Positions 33,190 to 46,654 of a DNA stretch of 64,000 nucleotides are shown here, one piece after another. The notes under the pieces were generated by a model. The model saw only the letters and a list, made by a program, of their open reading frames with translations, was not told the DNA's origin and searched no databases. Positions within the stretch are counted from its first letter, which is position 1, and the number at the start of each line of letters is the position of its first letter. The position numbers and the translations under genes were made by a program. This DNA comes from Luzula sylvatica (lineage: Eukaryota > Streptophyta > Magnoliopsida > Poales > Juncaceae). The DNA is taken from NCBI GenBank assembly GCA_946800325.1, contig OX326958.1, positions 63,840,366 to 63,904,365 of the forward strand, given 5' to 3'.

Positions 33190-35559
33190 GTCTCCCACTC
33201 AATTTCAGATCTACCTAAAAGGTACTCATGCATATCCAATATGCACGATTTCAGAGAATATAGCTCGCATATCAAATACCAAGCTACGCACATCTTATGT
33301 GCCAATTTTATAATCAAGCCCGACTTAGTACGGCTCGTTGTGTGACCAGGTAGGTTCGGTTAACGATGGCAGTAGGCTGTTTCCATAGCACTACAAACCC
33401 ATGAGCGGGATCTAGTCACTCCATCATGGCTACCCATGTTAACACGAAGAATGATTGTGATCATTGTGCCTATCTCGAATAGCGGTCATTAGTTCTCTTG
33501 TTAGCTATATCCGTTAATCAAAAGGCATGGTTATAGTCGTCCTTATATTTTGATTAACTATACTTATTCCTCGAATCCGAATTGAGTTAACAAATTTCAA
33601 TCGATATTAACCGTTAATATCATTGACTGTGGCCACAATTTTCGTTAATCAATTCATCGAGTGGCCAAAGAGATATCTCTTCCTTTCGGAATAAACAATT
33701 CCTATCTTGGAGACTCACATTGAATTTCATGTTTCGGACAATACCCAATGATGACCGTTTTAACTCCCTGTTACGGTGAGCGTAAGATCATATCAAAGCA
33801 TTGTGTTACGCACGTAACGCAATCAATGGTCCCCTCAAGTATGAAGAACCTAATACCCTACTCGTCGCGAGTCCATCTATAATGACTAAACCATGTCATG
33901 GTCTCGCGGCTTCGGTCATATCCAATATATGTCACCTAGCATATATCTACGTTCCCGATTCGACAAACACCTTTGTCATATGATTAGCAAAACATAATCA
34001 TCTCCTCGGCTAACGTACTAGTGTACGCGTTCAGTCTATTCCCTTGTAATATAAATGCTTCTCTCTTAAGCAAACTGACCCGCGACTAGGGTTGTTTAGA
34101 AATGAAACTTTAAGTGTGACGGTTTCGCTGCACATGGTCATCAACCATGTCGACGTCCACACAAGTTCAAATCAAGGTTCATGTAATCATATTACACAAC
34201 CCCGCACATAGTTTTCATATAAGGTGAATGCATGAAAATTTAAGTGAACACATTTTTTAAAAGGGATGCATTCATACGGATTAAGTATTTGGGTGATACA
34301 ACGTTTACCTATGGGTATCTCCATACCTACAACCTGCGAGGACTATCGTATTAGATAACTACACTCTACTCTCTTCTTCCTCCTCTAGGTATCTCCATAC
34401 CCATAGTCATCGCATGACAGTCACGCGCGACTAGAGAGAGCGGTTTTGTAAACGGGTCCGCACGTTGCCGTTAGTGTTAATCAACATCAGGTTTGGAACA
34501 TTTCCAATACCTACGATCACATCATTTCATAAAATTTCATGGATCAATGAAATTTTATGAGTATTGGCTAGAAGTGGTTGTGACCTCAGCATTTTTGGCT
34601 TGTACTATTGCGTGTCACGCAATATACAACCATAAATCCGATAACTCGTGACTACTCGAGTTTGGTCATGTATCCTTGATCCATACCGCTTCCTTTTGTG
34701 ATTCATAACCACAATATACTCGCCCCCGTAAATAGAATCATTATTGGTCATGTGGAGCCTTTCCACATAACCATGTTTTCGTTTAAGCAAATCATGTACA
34801 CACTTTGTAATCGAAAGTCGTGCTACATATTTGGACGTGCTAAATCTTTGGAAACTGTCGTTGTTATAACTCTTTATAACCAACACGTCCTACACACCAT
34901 TATAGATAAAATAAAATCCTGAATTCTTTTGTAAAGTATTCAAGGATAACATTCACCGCTATCAATACAAATCCCGATGAATTTAAATATACATAACCAT
35001 TATGTATATATATATATATATATATGTATAACCATTATACATTCACAAGAGTTAGTCTCATGTAATCGCATTACATTCAAACTCGTGTGATTCCTTGAAT
35101 TTTATTGACGGTGAATTAGACGCTTCATCTATACGACATATATCCACATACATATCATGACAGATATAATAGATCCTCACATCGAATGTAAAGCATCATA
35201 TTTTTATTTTCGCCCTGCTTGATGTCTCACATCGAGCCGTAGAAAATTTCTGCCATTCGACATCTCTATTTAACTCCGCCAAGGAGTTATATGTAGAAAA
35301 CATTTTTCAACAATATGTCGATATACGCGCTCTAATATAGAACGAGGAACTTCTTAGATCTATCATATAGATCTTCACGCTTAATTCATAAGCGGTCTCG
35401 CCTAAATTTTGTGTCGTTACAAGAAATATAACGCGGCTCCCACTAACCTTCATGTGTACACAAAGTTTCCATTCGTTCCGACAATGTTATAGCAGTTTAT
35501 AACTTCATCAAAACGAATATTCCAATTCCGAGAAGCTTTCTCTAATCCATCATATGGAT
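33190..35559. other. 3' non-coding region of the left-arm element
   Basis: Matches 41421-43763 inverted. Short open frames on either strand are broken and differ between arms. A (TA)-rich patch lies at about 35004-35025. Confidence 0.6.
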
Positions 35560-37540
35560 CGTTAAAGCGTGCATATCTTATCCCCGATTCTTATGAATCG
35601 ACAAAACCGTAAGATTGTGTCAAGTACACATCCTTTCATAAAATTTCTGTCAAGAAATTCGGTTTTGACATCCATTTTGCCACATCACATAGTCATAATA
35701 TGCGACCATGTCAAGCAGAATTTTCGAGAATGTGAAAGCATGGCAACATGCGAAAACGTTTCTTCATAGTCTGACTATGAAATTCTTGAAACTCTTCGCT
35801 ACGAGCCTCGCTTTGCATATATGCGTATTCCTATCCGTGTCGGTTCTCATCTTGAAAACCCATTGTCTTTTCACGGATCTAACCCGGAAAGTAATGAAAT
35901 CAAGTTCTAAACTTGATAATTTTACACGGATCGAATCTCAGAATTCATGACATCATGTCATGTGGAATCAACCTTTCATAGCATCCCTGTAGGATATTGA
36001 ATCATCATATGATTTCGATCTATCATCATTAGCCACGGTAAATCCGTATTTACCGGTTTATGATATAGCCTACTTGATCTACAAATAATTCCTTTGTGTG
36101 TTCGACTCGTATTCATCAACTCTTGATGAAGTCGTGTCAACATTCATCGGTACAATGTTCATTTTCAGATCTCGAACTCTTTCGAGATTTATTCTACTCC
36201 CACTAGCCCGCATAGAGATTAGCAACATCAAGTTTCAAACTTGTGCGTATCGAGTCCTCCTCCAAGAAGGCATCTCTTCGAGGCACGAAAATCTTATTTT
36301 CGTCGGGACGTTAGAACTAATACCCTTTAGTTTTCTTAAGGATATATGTCATAAACGAACAATTTTCAGATTTGGGATTGAGTTTAACCGAAACAAATTT
36401 CGAAATATACTCACATCCACAAATCTGTACAAATGACAACTTCGGAACCATTCCGATCCATATCTAATATGGTGTCTTTTATACCGATTAGAAGGTTTAT
36501 GGTCCATATCTTATATGTAACCATTCATTAGTGCCGTTGTCTCAAAGGCGTATCCCCAAAACATTTTTGGGAGATCCTATTGACTTATCATTTATCGAAC
36601 CATGTTTAGCATGCGTTCATTTCCTCTTTTCGAATACATCTTTAATGTTCCGAATAAAGGTAATTGTGAAACGATTCCACAATCATAAATGATCATCAAT
36701 ACCCATAACTCAAATATCGCCTCTTCGATCCTATCGAAGTGCGTAGCTGAAATACTTGCCTCCTCGATCCTATCAAAGGGCTTTGATTTTCTTGCTAAGT
36801 CGATATTGTATTTTGTTTTTTTTTTTGAAACTCTTTGAACCTTTCAAAAGTCTCCATTTCGGCACGCATTAAACAGATATTACCGTATCTACTTTAACCG
36901 TCCGTAAACGTAACAAAATATCGATAGCCTCCTCTTGCCTTAGAACTTATCGGAACATTACATCTAAATGTAATTTTCAATAATTCGTTGGATCTTTCCC
37001 CAACCTTTGGAGAATGATGCCCTTTGTTGTTTTGCCTAATAAATAAGTATCGCATTAATCAATCGGATCTAATTCGAATGATTCTAGCAATCCATCATAT
37101 GGAATCTAGATACGCGTATCTCATTCATATGGCCAAGACGGCAATGCCAAAGGAAGCAATCAACTTCTAGGTTTAATCCTCCTCGGATTTCACCGTTCTT
37201 TGAGTCATTAGTTTGGACAACTCCTTGTCCGAATTTTCTGTTTGGAAAACATTTTCCCAAAATACCCTTAGACATACATTTCTTTCAATCCCTCCTTTGA
37301 ATTACAAGGGCATCCACGCATCTATATACATTGGATTCCTCGGATACTCCGAGCATCTCCAATTCAATTTTAAATGGCATCTCATGCAATTCAGGGATCG
37401 ACTTATCTATCGAATGCATATGATATTCGATCACGAAGGTCAAATCTCGTACCAACAACACACGAGTGTTAATCAAAGACCCATAAGGCGTCTCAAAATT
37501 AACCAACTCTTTGAGCCGCATTGAACCATTCAACGCGCTC
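35560..37540 (-). pseudogene. Copia pol remnant in the left arm
   Basis: Minus-strand traces include the end of gag (SIDKSIPELHEMPFKIELEM), the GAG-pre-integrase motif FLWHCRLGHMNEIRVSR at about 37100-37160, then integrase and RT traces matching those better seen in the right arm. Multiple stops and frameshifts. Confidence 0.75.
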
Positions 37541-38478
37541 TAGCTCTTGAAACTATTTCATGAGCATTGTGTTTTATTTTCATATACACCCGAATTCTCA
37601 AAACAATTTTGAGAAATTTGCGTCTACACATGCCACCACAAGGCATGTAATATTGTTCGATTCCTTCTTAAAGTGTATCGAAGCCGGCTTTCTCTAAAGC
37701 CAAAGCCTCGAGCCCCGAATCTACCGTTTTCGTGTCCCAGACGTTCCTTTAAGTCTAAGAACTGTTCTTTGACTATCAAGGTTAATTACGGTAATTCCGA
37801 CCCAAAAGCCATCTATCATATCGATCTCATCGATATATATTTGGTGTTTGCTTGAAAACATAATTCTAAACGGATGATGAAGATTAAGCTCCTAACCGTG
37901 CGTACTTAATCTATATGCTTATATGATGAATATATGAATAGTTATATTTTATCGAATCGATAACCCTCATACCGATACGGGACTCCAAGTCCATAACACC
38001 CGAGATCCATATTTCTCAATCCTCCCACAAGTGACGAAGGCCTATCGAGTGGGATCTCGCTTATTTAGGTAGGATATAATCCAATCGCATCATATGCAAC
38101 TCTCGAACCTTTTAGAATTTCGGTGATGGATCGTATCACATACAATTCCAGTTCCGTGTGTGCATTCTAACTATGCCCCGAACTCCAATCGGATTGGCTT
38201 GGACGGTTAAGTCATAACCATATCAAACGTATCGTTCAAATGAACTACTCACGTGCATGACGAAGGCCTAGAAACACGTAAGTCCCCATTTAACGCTTGC
38301 CACCCATTAATACCATCAACATGTGTGCATGACGAAGGCCTAGAAACACACATATTATGATACCAATTTCGATGGTTGATGATATGGAAGGCATTTTCAC
38401 GACATAAATATTATGAGGGATCATGACATTCATGTTTAAATAATTCGTGACATAATCATATTATATCACTATCACAAT
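37541..38478. other. Centre-proximal part of the left arm
   Basis: No recognisable coding motif. The phrase ATGACGAAGGCCTA recurs (about 38259, 38330), and a variant lies at about 38033. Mirrors 38487-39500. Confidence 0.6.
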
Positions 38479-38486
38479 ATTTAAAC
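38479..38486. other. Palindrome centre (8-bp spacer)
   Basis: ATTTAAAC separates ATCACTATCACAAT (left) from ATTGTGATAGTGAT (right). Outward from here the two arms stay complementary for more than 6 kb. Confidence 0.9.
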
Positions 38487-39499
38487 ATTGTGATAGTGAT
38501 ATAATATGATTATGTCATGAATTATTTAAACATGAATGTCATGATCCCTCATAATATTTAAGTCATGGAAATGCCTTTCATATCATCAACCATCGAAATT
38601 GGTATCACAATATGTGTGTTTCTAGGCCTTCGTCATACACACATGTTGTTGGTACTAATGGGTGGCAAGCGTTAAATGGGGACTTACGTGTTTCTAGGCC
38701 TTCGTCATGCACGTAAGTAGTTCATTTGAACGATACGTTTGATATGGTTATGACTTAACCATCCAAGCCAATCCGATTGGAGTTCGGGGCATAGTTAGAA
38801 TGCACACACGGAATTGGGATTGTATATGATATGATCCATCACCGAAATTCTAAAAGGTTCGAGAGTCGCATATGATGTTATTGGATTATATCCTACCTAA
38901 ATAAACGAGATCCCACTCGATAGGCCTTCGTCACTTGTGGGAGGATTGCGCAATATGAATCTCGGATGTTATGGACTTGGAGTCCTGTATCGGTATGAGG
39001 ATTATCGATTCGATAAAATAACACTGTTCATATATTCATCATGTAAGCATATAGATTAAGTACGCACGGTTAGGAGTTCAATCTTCATCATCCATTTAGA
39101 ATTATGTTTTCTAGCAACACCAAATATATCGATGAGATCGATATGATTCCTAATATATCGATGAGATCGATATGATAGATAGCTTTTGAGCCGTAATTAT
39201 CGTAATTAACCTTGATAGTCAAAGAATAGTTCTTAGACTTAAAGGAACGTGTTGGACACGAAAATGGTAGATTCAGGGCTAGAGGCTTTGGCTTTAGAGA
39301 AAGCCGGGTTCGATAAACTTTAAGAAGAAATCGAACGAGATTACGTGCCTTGTGGTGGCATGTATAGACGCAAATTTCTCAAAATTGTTTTGAGAATTCG
39401 GGTGTATACGAAAGTAAAACACAACGCTCATGAAATAGTTTCAAGAGCTAGAGTGCGTTGAATGGTTCAATGCGGCTCAAAGAGTAGGTTAATTTTGAG

Positions 39500-41420
39500 A
39501 AGCCTTATGGGTCTTTGATTAACACTCGTGTGTTGGTGGTACGAAATTTGATCTTAATCATATACATTCGATAGATAGGTCAATCCCGAAATTGCATAAG
39601 ATGCGATTCAAATTTGAATTGGAGATGCTCGGAGCATCCGAGGAATCCAGTGCATATAGATGCGTGGATGTCCTTGTAATTCAAAGGCGGAATCGGAAGA
39701 AATAAATGTCTAAGGGTATTTTGGGAAAAATGTTTTTCCAAACAGAAAGTTCGGGCAAGGAGTTGTCCAAAATAATGACTCAAAGAACGGTGAAATCTGA
39801 GGAGGATTAAACCTAGAAGTTGATTGCTTCTTTTGGCGTTGCCATCATGGCCATATAAACGAGATACGCGTATCTAGATTCAATATGATGGATTACTAGA
39901 ATCAATCGAATTAGATTCAATTGGTTAAACGCGATACTTATTTATTAGGCAAAGACGACAAAGTGCATCATTCTCCAAAGGTTGGAGAAAGATCCAACGA
40001 ATTATTGGAAATTACATTTAAATGTAAATGTTCCGATAAGTTCCGAGGCAAGAGGAGGCTCTCAGTATTTTGTTACATTTATGGACGATTAAAATAGATA
40101 CGGTAATATCTATTTAATGCGTGCCGAAATAGAGACTTTTGAAAGGTTCAAAGAGTTTCAAAAACGAAATACAAAATCAACTAGGCAAGAAAATCAAAGC
40201 TTTTCGATAGGATCGAGAAGGCAAGTATTTGAGCTACGCGCTTTGATAGGATCGAGGAGACGATATTTGAGTTATACGTATTGATGATCATTTATGATTG
40301 TGAAATCGTTTCACGATTACCTTCATTCGGAATATTAAGATGTATTCGAAAAGAGGAAATAAACACATGTTGGACATGGTTCGATAAATGAAAAGTCAAA
40401 CGGATCTCCCAAAAATGTTTTGGGGATACGCCCTTGAGATAGCGGCACTAATGAATGGTGCATATAAGATATGGACCATAAACCTTCTAATTGGTACAAA
40501 AGACGCCATATGAGATATGGATCGGAATGGTTCCGAAGTTGTCATTTGTAGAGATTTAAGGGTGTGAGTATATTTCGATTAAACTCAATCCCAATTCTGA
40601 AAATTGTTCGTTTATCATATATCCTTAAGGAAACTAAAAGGTATTAGTTCTAACGTCCCAACGAAAATGAGATTTTCGTGGCTCGAAGAGATGCCTTCTT
40701 GAAGTAGGACATAATGCGCACAAGTTTGGAACTTGATGACATTTATCTCTACGCGGGCTAGTGGGAGTAAAATAAATCTTGAAAGAGTTCGAGATCTGAA
40801 AAATGAACATGGTACCGATAAAATTTGACATGACTTCATCAAGAGTTGATGAACGCAAGTCGAACACACAAAGAAATTTTTCGTAGATCAAGTAGGCTAT
40901 GTCATAAGCCGATAAATACGGATTTATCGTGGCCAATGATGATAGATCGAAATCATATGATGATTCGATATCCTACAAGGATGCTATGAAAAGTAACGAT
41001 TCCACATGACATGATGTCATGAAATCTGAGATTCGATCCGTGTAAATTGCCAAGTTTAGAACTTGATTTCATTACTTTCCGGGTTAGACCCGTGAAATGT
41101 GAATGGGTTTTCAAGATGAGAACCGACACGGATAGGAATACGCATATAACAAATCGAGGCTAGTAGCGAAAAGTTTCATGTATTTCATAGTCAGACTATG
41201 AAGAAACGTTTTTGCATGTTGCCATGCTTTCACATTCTCGAAATTATGCTGTCATGGTCGCGTATTATGAATACGTGATATGGCAAAATGGATGTCAAAA
41301 ACCGAATTTCTTGACAGAAATGATTATGAAAGGTTGTGTACTTGACACAACCTTACGGTTTTGTCGATTCATAAGAATCGGGGAAAGGATATGCACGCTT
41401 TAACTATCCATATGATGGAT
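39500..41420 (+). pseudogene. Copia pol remnant in the right arm
   Basis: Recognisable pieces in order: a GAG-pre-integrase relic around 39835-39860, an integrase relic (NQLGKKIKAF near 40173, DDHL and MLDMVR near 40285-40390, FWGYALEIAAL near 40420-40450), a post-integrase piece (EIFVA, about 40670), and RT (DYEETF, then VAMLSHSRNYAVMVAYYEYV near 41200-41280). In-frame stops and frameshifts throughout. The pieces match the Ty1/copia order PR-IN-RT. Confidence 0.8.
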
Positions 41421-43763
41421 TAGAGAAAGCTTCTCGGAATTGGAACATTCGTTTTGACGAAGTTATAAACTGTTATAACATTGTCGGAATGAATGGAAAC
41501 TTTGTGTATACATGAAGGTTAGTGGGAGCCGCGTTATATTTCTTGTAACGACAAAGGATTTAGGCGAGACCGTTTATGACTTAAGCGTGAAGATCTATAG
41601 GATAGATCTAAGAAGTTCCTCATTCTAGATAATAGAACGTATATCGACATAATGTTGAAAATGGTTTTCAACATATAATTCCTTGGAGGAGTTACATCGA
41701 AATGTCGAATGGCAGAAATTTTCTACGGCTCGATGTGAGACATCAAGCAGGGCGAAAAGTAATAACATGATGCTTTACATTTGATGTGAAGATCTATTAT
41801 ATCTGCTATGACATGTATGTGGCTATACGTCATACACATAAAGCGTCTAATTTACCGTCAATAAAATCCAAGGGAATCACACGAGTTTGAATGTAATGAG
41901 ATTACATGAGACTAACTCTTGTGAATGTATAATGGTTATACATATATATACATAATGGTTATGTATATTTAAACCCATCGGGATTTGTATTGTTAACGGT
42001 GAAGTTTATCCTTGAATACTTTGCGAAAGAATTCAGGATTTTATTTTGTCTATAATGTTGTGGAGGATGTGTTGGTTATAAAGAGTTATAACAACAACAG
42101 TTTCCAAATATGGCACGTCCAAATATGTAGCACGACTTTCGATCACAAAGTGTGTACATGATTTGCTTAAACGAAAACATAGTTATGTGGAAAGGTTCCA
42201 CATGACCAATAATTAATGATTCTATTTACGGAGGCTAGTATATTGTGGTTATGAATCACAAAAGGAAGCGGTATGGATCAAGAATACATGACCAAACTCG
42301 AGTAGTCACGAGTTATCGGATTTGTGGTTATGTATTGCGTGATACGCAATAGTACAAGCAAAAACGCCGAGGTCACAACCACTTCTAGCCAATACTCAGA
42401 AAATTTCATTGATCCATGAAATTTTGTGAAATGATGTGATCGTAGGTATTGGAAATGTTCCAAACCATAAGAAGATTAACACTAGCGGCAACGTGCGGAA
42501 CCGTTTACAAAACCACTCTCTCTAGTCGTGCGTGACTATCATGCGATGACTATGGGTACGGAGATACCTAGAGGTGGAAGAAGAGAGTAGAGTGTAGGTA
42601 TCTAATACGATAGTCCTCGCAGGTTATGGGTATGGAGATACCCATAGGTAAACGTTGTATCACCCAAATACTTAGTCCTTATGAATGCATCCCTTTAAAA
42701 TTTTTGTTCACTTAATTTAATATGCATTTTCCTTATATGAAAACTGTGTGCGGATTGTGTAATTTGATTACATGAACCCTGATTTGAACTTGTGTGGACG
42801 TCGACATAATTGAGGATTATGTGCAGCGAAACCGTCACACTTAAAGTTTCATTTCTAAACATCCCTAGTCATGATTCAGTTTGCTTAAGAGTGAAGCATT
42901 TACATTATCAGATAATAGACTGAACATGTACACTAGTACGTTAGCCGAGGAGATGATTATGTTTTGCTAATCATAGGACAAAGGTGTTTGTCGAATCGGG
43001 AACGTAGATATATGCTAGGTGACATATATTGGATATGACCGAAGCCGCGAGACCATGACATGGTTTAGTCATGATAGATGGACTTGTGACGAGTAGGGTA
43101 TTAGGTTCTTCATACTTGAGGGGACCATTGATTGCGGTACGTGCGTAACACAATGCTTTGATATGACATTACGCTCTCCGTAACAGGGAGTTAAAACGGT
43201 CATCATTGGGTATTGTCCGAAACACGAAATTCAATGTGAGTCTCCAAGATAGGAATTGTTTATTCCGAAAGGAAGAGATATCTCTTTGGCCACTCGATGA
43301 ATTGATTAACGAAAACTACGGCCGTAGTCAATGATATTAACGGTTAATATCGATTGAAATTGTTAAATCAGTTTGAAAACGAGGAATAAGTATAGTTAAT
43401 CAAAATATATGGATAACGACCACCATGCCTTTTGATTAACGGATATCGCTAACAAGAGAACTAATAACCGCTATTCGAGATAGGCACAATGATCACAATC
43501 ATTCTTCGTGTTAACATGGGTAGCCATGATGGAGTGACTAGATCCCGCTCATGTGTTTGTAGTGCTTTGGAAACAGCCTACTGCTATCGTTAACCGAACC
43601 TACATGGTCACACAACGAGTCGTACTAAGTTGGGCTTGATTATAAAATTGGCACATAAGATGTGCATAGCTTGGTATTTGATACGCGAGCTATATTCTCT
43701 AAAATTGTGCATATTAGATATGCATGAGTACCTTTTAGGTAGATCTGAAATTTAGTGGGAGAC
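41421..43763. other. 3' non-coding region of the right-arm element
   Basis: About 2.3 kb between the RT trace and the polypurine tract, unusually long for a copia element. No convincing frame. Mirrors 33190-35559. Confidence 0.6.
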
Positions 43764-44929
43764 TGAAGGAAATACAGTTTCGGATCAACCGTAAAAGTGT
43801 ACACAAGGATAAACGAACGTACGCGTTCGTGGGCATAAATAATGTGTATATTAGATGCACATATGTATATTGGATATACATGGTTAAATTGATAAGAAAC
43901 GGTTTTTATTAAGAAAACCAGAAAATTCAGTTTAAGCCGTTTTAGTAAAATTGGCATAACATTCAGTAGGAAACTCCTATTTGAATGGTTCAAATTGGGT
44001 TAGATAGATAATGAGATTATCTAGAACTTTCATGTAGAAATATTTTTCATTTGAATGACGTATCAGTGTCGTTTTAATGGAATACCGAAAGGGTGCGACC
44101 GTTTGACATACAGTTAGTAAAACGTTCGTAACTTTCGCATCCGAACTCCAATTGGGCCAGATCCAATTGGGTTGGAAAGATAATAAGATTATCTAGAACT
44201 TTCATGAATGTTCAAAGTCGGTTGGAACGATTTAATATTTTCGTTTCAACAGAATACTGAAATGGTGTCTGTAGTTTTGTATCTGAAAATTTGTATATGA
44301 GATATATACATACCTTTTGGCCCATCCTTATCCTATGTGATATAAATATGATTTTTCTCTCTCTCTCTCTCTAGACCAGATCATTCAGTTCAACCCCTGT
44401 GGAGTTAATAAGATTAATCCAAAAATTAGAGAGAATCTTTCTCAAGAGTGAAAGAGTGCGAAGAGAGAAAAACCGAGAAAAACAGTTTTTCCGGAGAAGA
44501 GAATCAATCGATCAAGCAAATTCGCCGGTGCATCATCTAGGCAGGTGCATCCGCGACCGACGAACTCTGACTCACGGTGGATACAAGTAGAGGAGCGACA
44601 CTTGTGGCTCTTCGATTGTGATCAACTCGAGGGAGAGAAAGAACGGTCAAAGACGGTGGAAGCACTTGGACGTGGGACGCACGAAGACAACCGGAGGCGC
44701 GTCAAGACGGTGGGAGACGTGTGGTATGGGACGCACGTGCTAGTCACCAACGTGACCGGAGAAAGATGGAAGAACGAGCAACCCGTCGCGCGTGATCAAT
44801 TTCACGCTGGTAATCGTCTATCCTACTTTGCATCGTACCCTCGAAGGCATGGCGTGATCTTGGATTTAGGGAACCGGACCGGACCTTCATATCCGCTGCG
44901 CGGGTCCGGGGTCGGGAGAATTCCCAACA
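43764..44929 (+). repeat. 3' LTR at the outer edge of the right arm (1166 bp)
   Basis: TGAAGGAAATACAG...AATTCCCAACA. TATA-like TATAAATATG at about 44340, CT run at 44355-44372. A 156-codon frame (44545-45015) runs through the 3' third and past the LTR end; the homologous frame is open for 96 codons in the left arm. I treat it as LTR sequence, not a gene. No primer site follows the LTR. Confidence 0.85.
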
Positions 44930-46363
44930 AATTATTCAAACGCATCCATTTAATATATAAAAACAATACCATTTTACAAGAGACTTCAAACTGTACCGTT
45001 TTACAACGAAACTAGACACGACTCTTAACCCTTCTATCAGTTTAGACTCAACACAACCCTAACCCCACTGCTGATCTAAATAACCAAATCGATGTACCCA
45101 GACTTGCTTCGATGCATCCAGACTTGCTTGATTCGACGTTACAAAACCAATTTGCATTTACCAATTTGCCCTTAATGAATTTGATTGATTAGGCTTTCTC
45201 CACACGACAATGATACTCCTCTTTGCACCAGTCTTCCAGCAGAGTCCTCGGTGTATTTCTCAACTCCATTTGCTAATGATGTGCCACTACCTGAAAAAAA
45301 AACCAATCATTCCTTGTATTCGAACCCAATGTTGATCATTATGTACATGAGACTACAATTATACTTTAATTGAACTTAAACAATCAATTGAACTGAATGA
45401 AATATTAAAACACGGACTTCAATTAGAAATATGAAACCCAATTCGACGCACAATTACAAAGTTAGGCACTAATTTCACTTCGAAGTAAACCGATTTCAAA
45501 TTCATTCGTTATATTCCAAAATTAGAAGCAGAATTCAAACTGCATATCCCAACACACAAGATTGAAGACATACTGGAGGTGAGAGAGAACAATAATAGCA
45601 AACAACATACCTTCGACTGATTGAGAGAATAAGATAGTGCAAGATAAGAATACTCAATATTGATGGATTCAACCATATCCTTGTTGCAAGAAAGAGGAGA
45701 ATAAGATAGTGCAAGATAAGCTTACCTGTCGCAAGAAATCCAGTCACAAGCAATCCAGTTGCAAGAAAGAGGGTATTGTTGTTTTTCTTCTCCAGCCGCA
45801 AGAATGGTTCTTGTTCAGTCGCAAGAATGATTTTTCTCCGCCTAGTAGAGAAACGCCGCTTTGCTTGCTTTATTTCGACAGAGAATAGGAAGAAGAGAGA
45901 GTGGGTAATGTTTGAACAAAGAGAAGAGAAAGAAGGTACGGCTGAGGCATGAGGGTGAGTTTGCTAACGGGTAAGGGTGTGTTTGTTAACGGGTGAATTT
46001 GTTTTGTTAAAGGTTTAGTTGGGAGAATTGTTTATTAAAGGGTATTTTGGTCAATAAAAAAATTTAATTAATTTTAAAATTCAAAATTTTGTTTAGTTTA
46101 ATTTTATTTTAACAAGATGGGTAAATTTGATATCAAGTAGATTTTAGCAAGGATAAATTTGATATTAATGATGTTTAGTAGGGATAAATATGATATTAAC
46201 CATTTAAGAGGGATAAATATGTAATTTATGAGTTTAGCAGGGATATAGAAAAAAATTTCCCAAAAAAAAAAATCCATAGTTTTAAACACATATTTACCTT
46301 TCTAGAAATAAAAATACATTTGTGACTTCGGTTTGCGACAATTCTTGACAACTTCTAATTAAT
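44930..46363. other. Uncharacterised region with a few short repeats
   Basis: No coding frame with recognisable motifs (the minus-strand frame 45535-45801 is low-complexity Leu/Ile). ATAAGATAGTGCAAGATAAG occurs twice (about 45630 and 45702), and GCAAGAA-type words are frequent at 45670-45830. 46090-46250 repeats GGATAAATATGTAATTTA-like phrases related to the MITE that follows. Confidence 0.45.
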
Positions 46364-46646
46364 AGAGAGATTTACATATTTATTCTTTGTTAAACTTGAC
46401 ATTACATATTTATCCTTTTTAAATTAAAATATCAAATTTACTCTTTCATAAATCTAAAAATGTTGACCGTTAAGATTAACGAAGAAGTTGTATGGTTTTT
46501 AATTTTTGAGTAAATTTGATATTTTGGGAAAATTGTATGATTTTCAAAAATTGGATTGTTTTTGAAAAGATAAATATGATATTTTAATTTTAAGAAGGGT
46601 AAATATGTAATTTAAGTTTAATGAAGGATAAATATGTAAATCCCCC
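46364..46646. mobile_element. Foldback MITE, 283 bp
   Basis: Terminal inverted repeats about 85 bp long (GAGATTTACATATTTATTC... and ...GGATAAATATGTAAATCCC) with a perfect 8-bp duplication TAATTAAT (46356-46363 and 46647-46654). The duplication is itself AT-rich, so a shorter real target site is possible. No coding capacity. Confidence 0.8.
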
Positions 46647-46654
46647 TAATTAAT

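Larger units (their letters stand above)
32159..38478 (-). mobile_element. Left arm of a giant inverted repeat: decayed copia element, 5'-truncated
   Basis: About 6.3 kb that reads, on the minus strand, like the right arm (38487-44929) with roughly 5 percent difference near the centre and more elsewhere, including indels. LTR at 32159-33189, polypurine tract next to it, pol remnant at 35560-37540. No 5' LTR or primer site is found at the centre-facing end. Many stops and frameshifts. Confidence 0.88.
38487..44929 (+). mobile_element. Right arm of the giant inverted repeat: decayed copia element, 5'-truncated
   Basis: About 6.4 kb. Plus-strand order: unassigned 5' stretch (38487-39500), gag end, GAG-pre-integrase, integrase, RT (to about 41420), a long 3' non-coding region, polypurine tract TTTAGTGGGAGAC (43751-43763), 3' LTR 43764-44929. 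No 5' LTR. Outer ends of both arms stop at the same LTR terminus, AATTCCCAACA; no matching target duplication (GTTCG on the left, AATTA on the right). Confidence 0.88.

Noticed and set aside
38603..38618. ATTGGTATCACAATAT as a tRNA-iMet primer site near the palindrome centre
   Set aside because: Only the first nine bases fit, and no LTR end precedes it; also present in the left arm, so not decisive.
44545..45015. 156-codon frame as an independent gene
   Set aside because: Lies mostly in an LTR and runs past its end; reported only as an LTR frame.
45535..45801. Leu/Ile-rich minus-strand frame as a membrane protein
   Set aside because: Arises from repeated GCAAGAT/ATAAGATAG words in low-complexity DNA; no homologue recognised.
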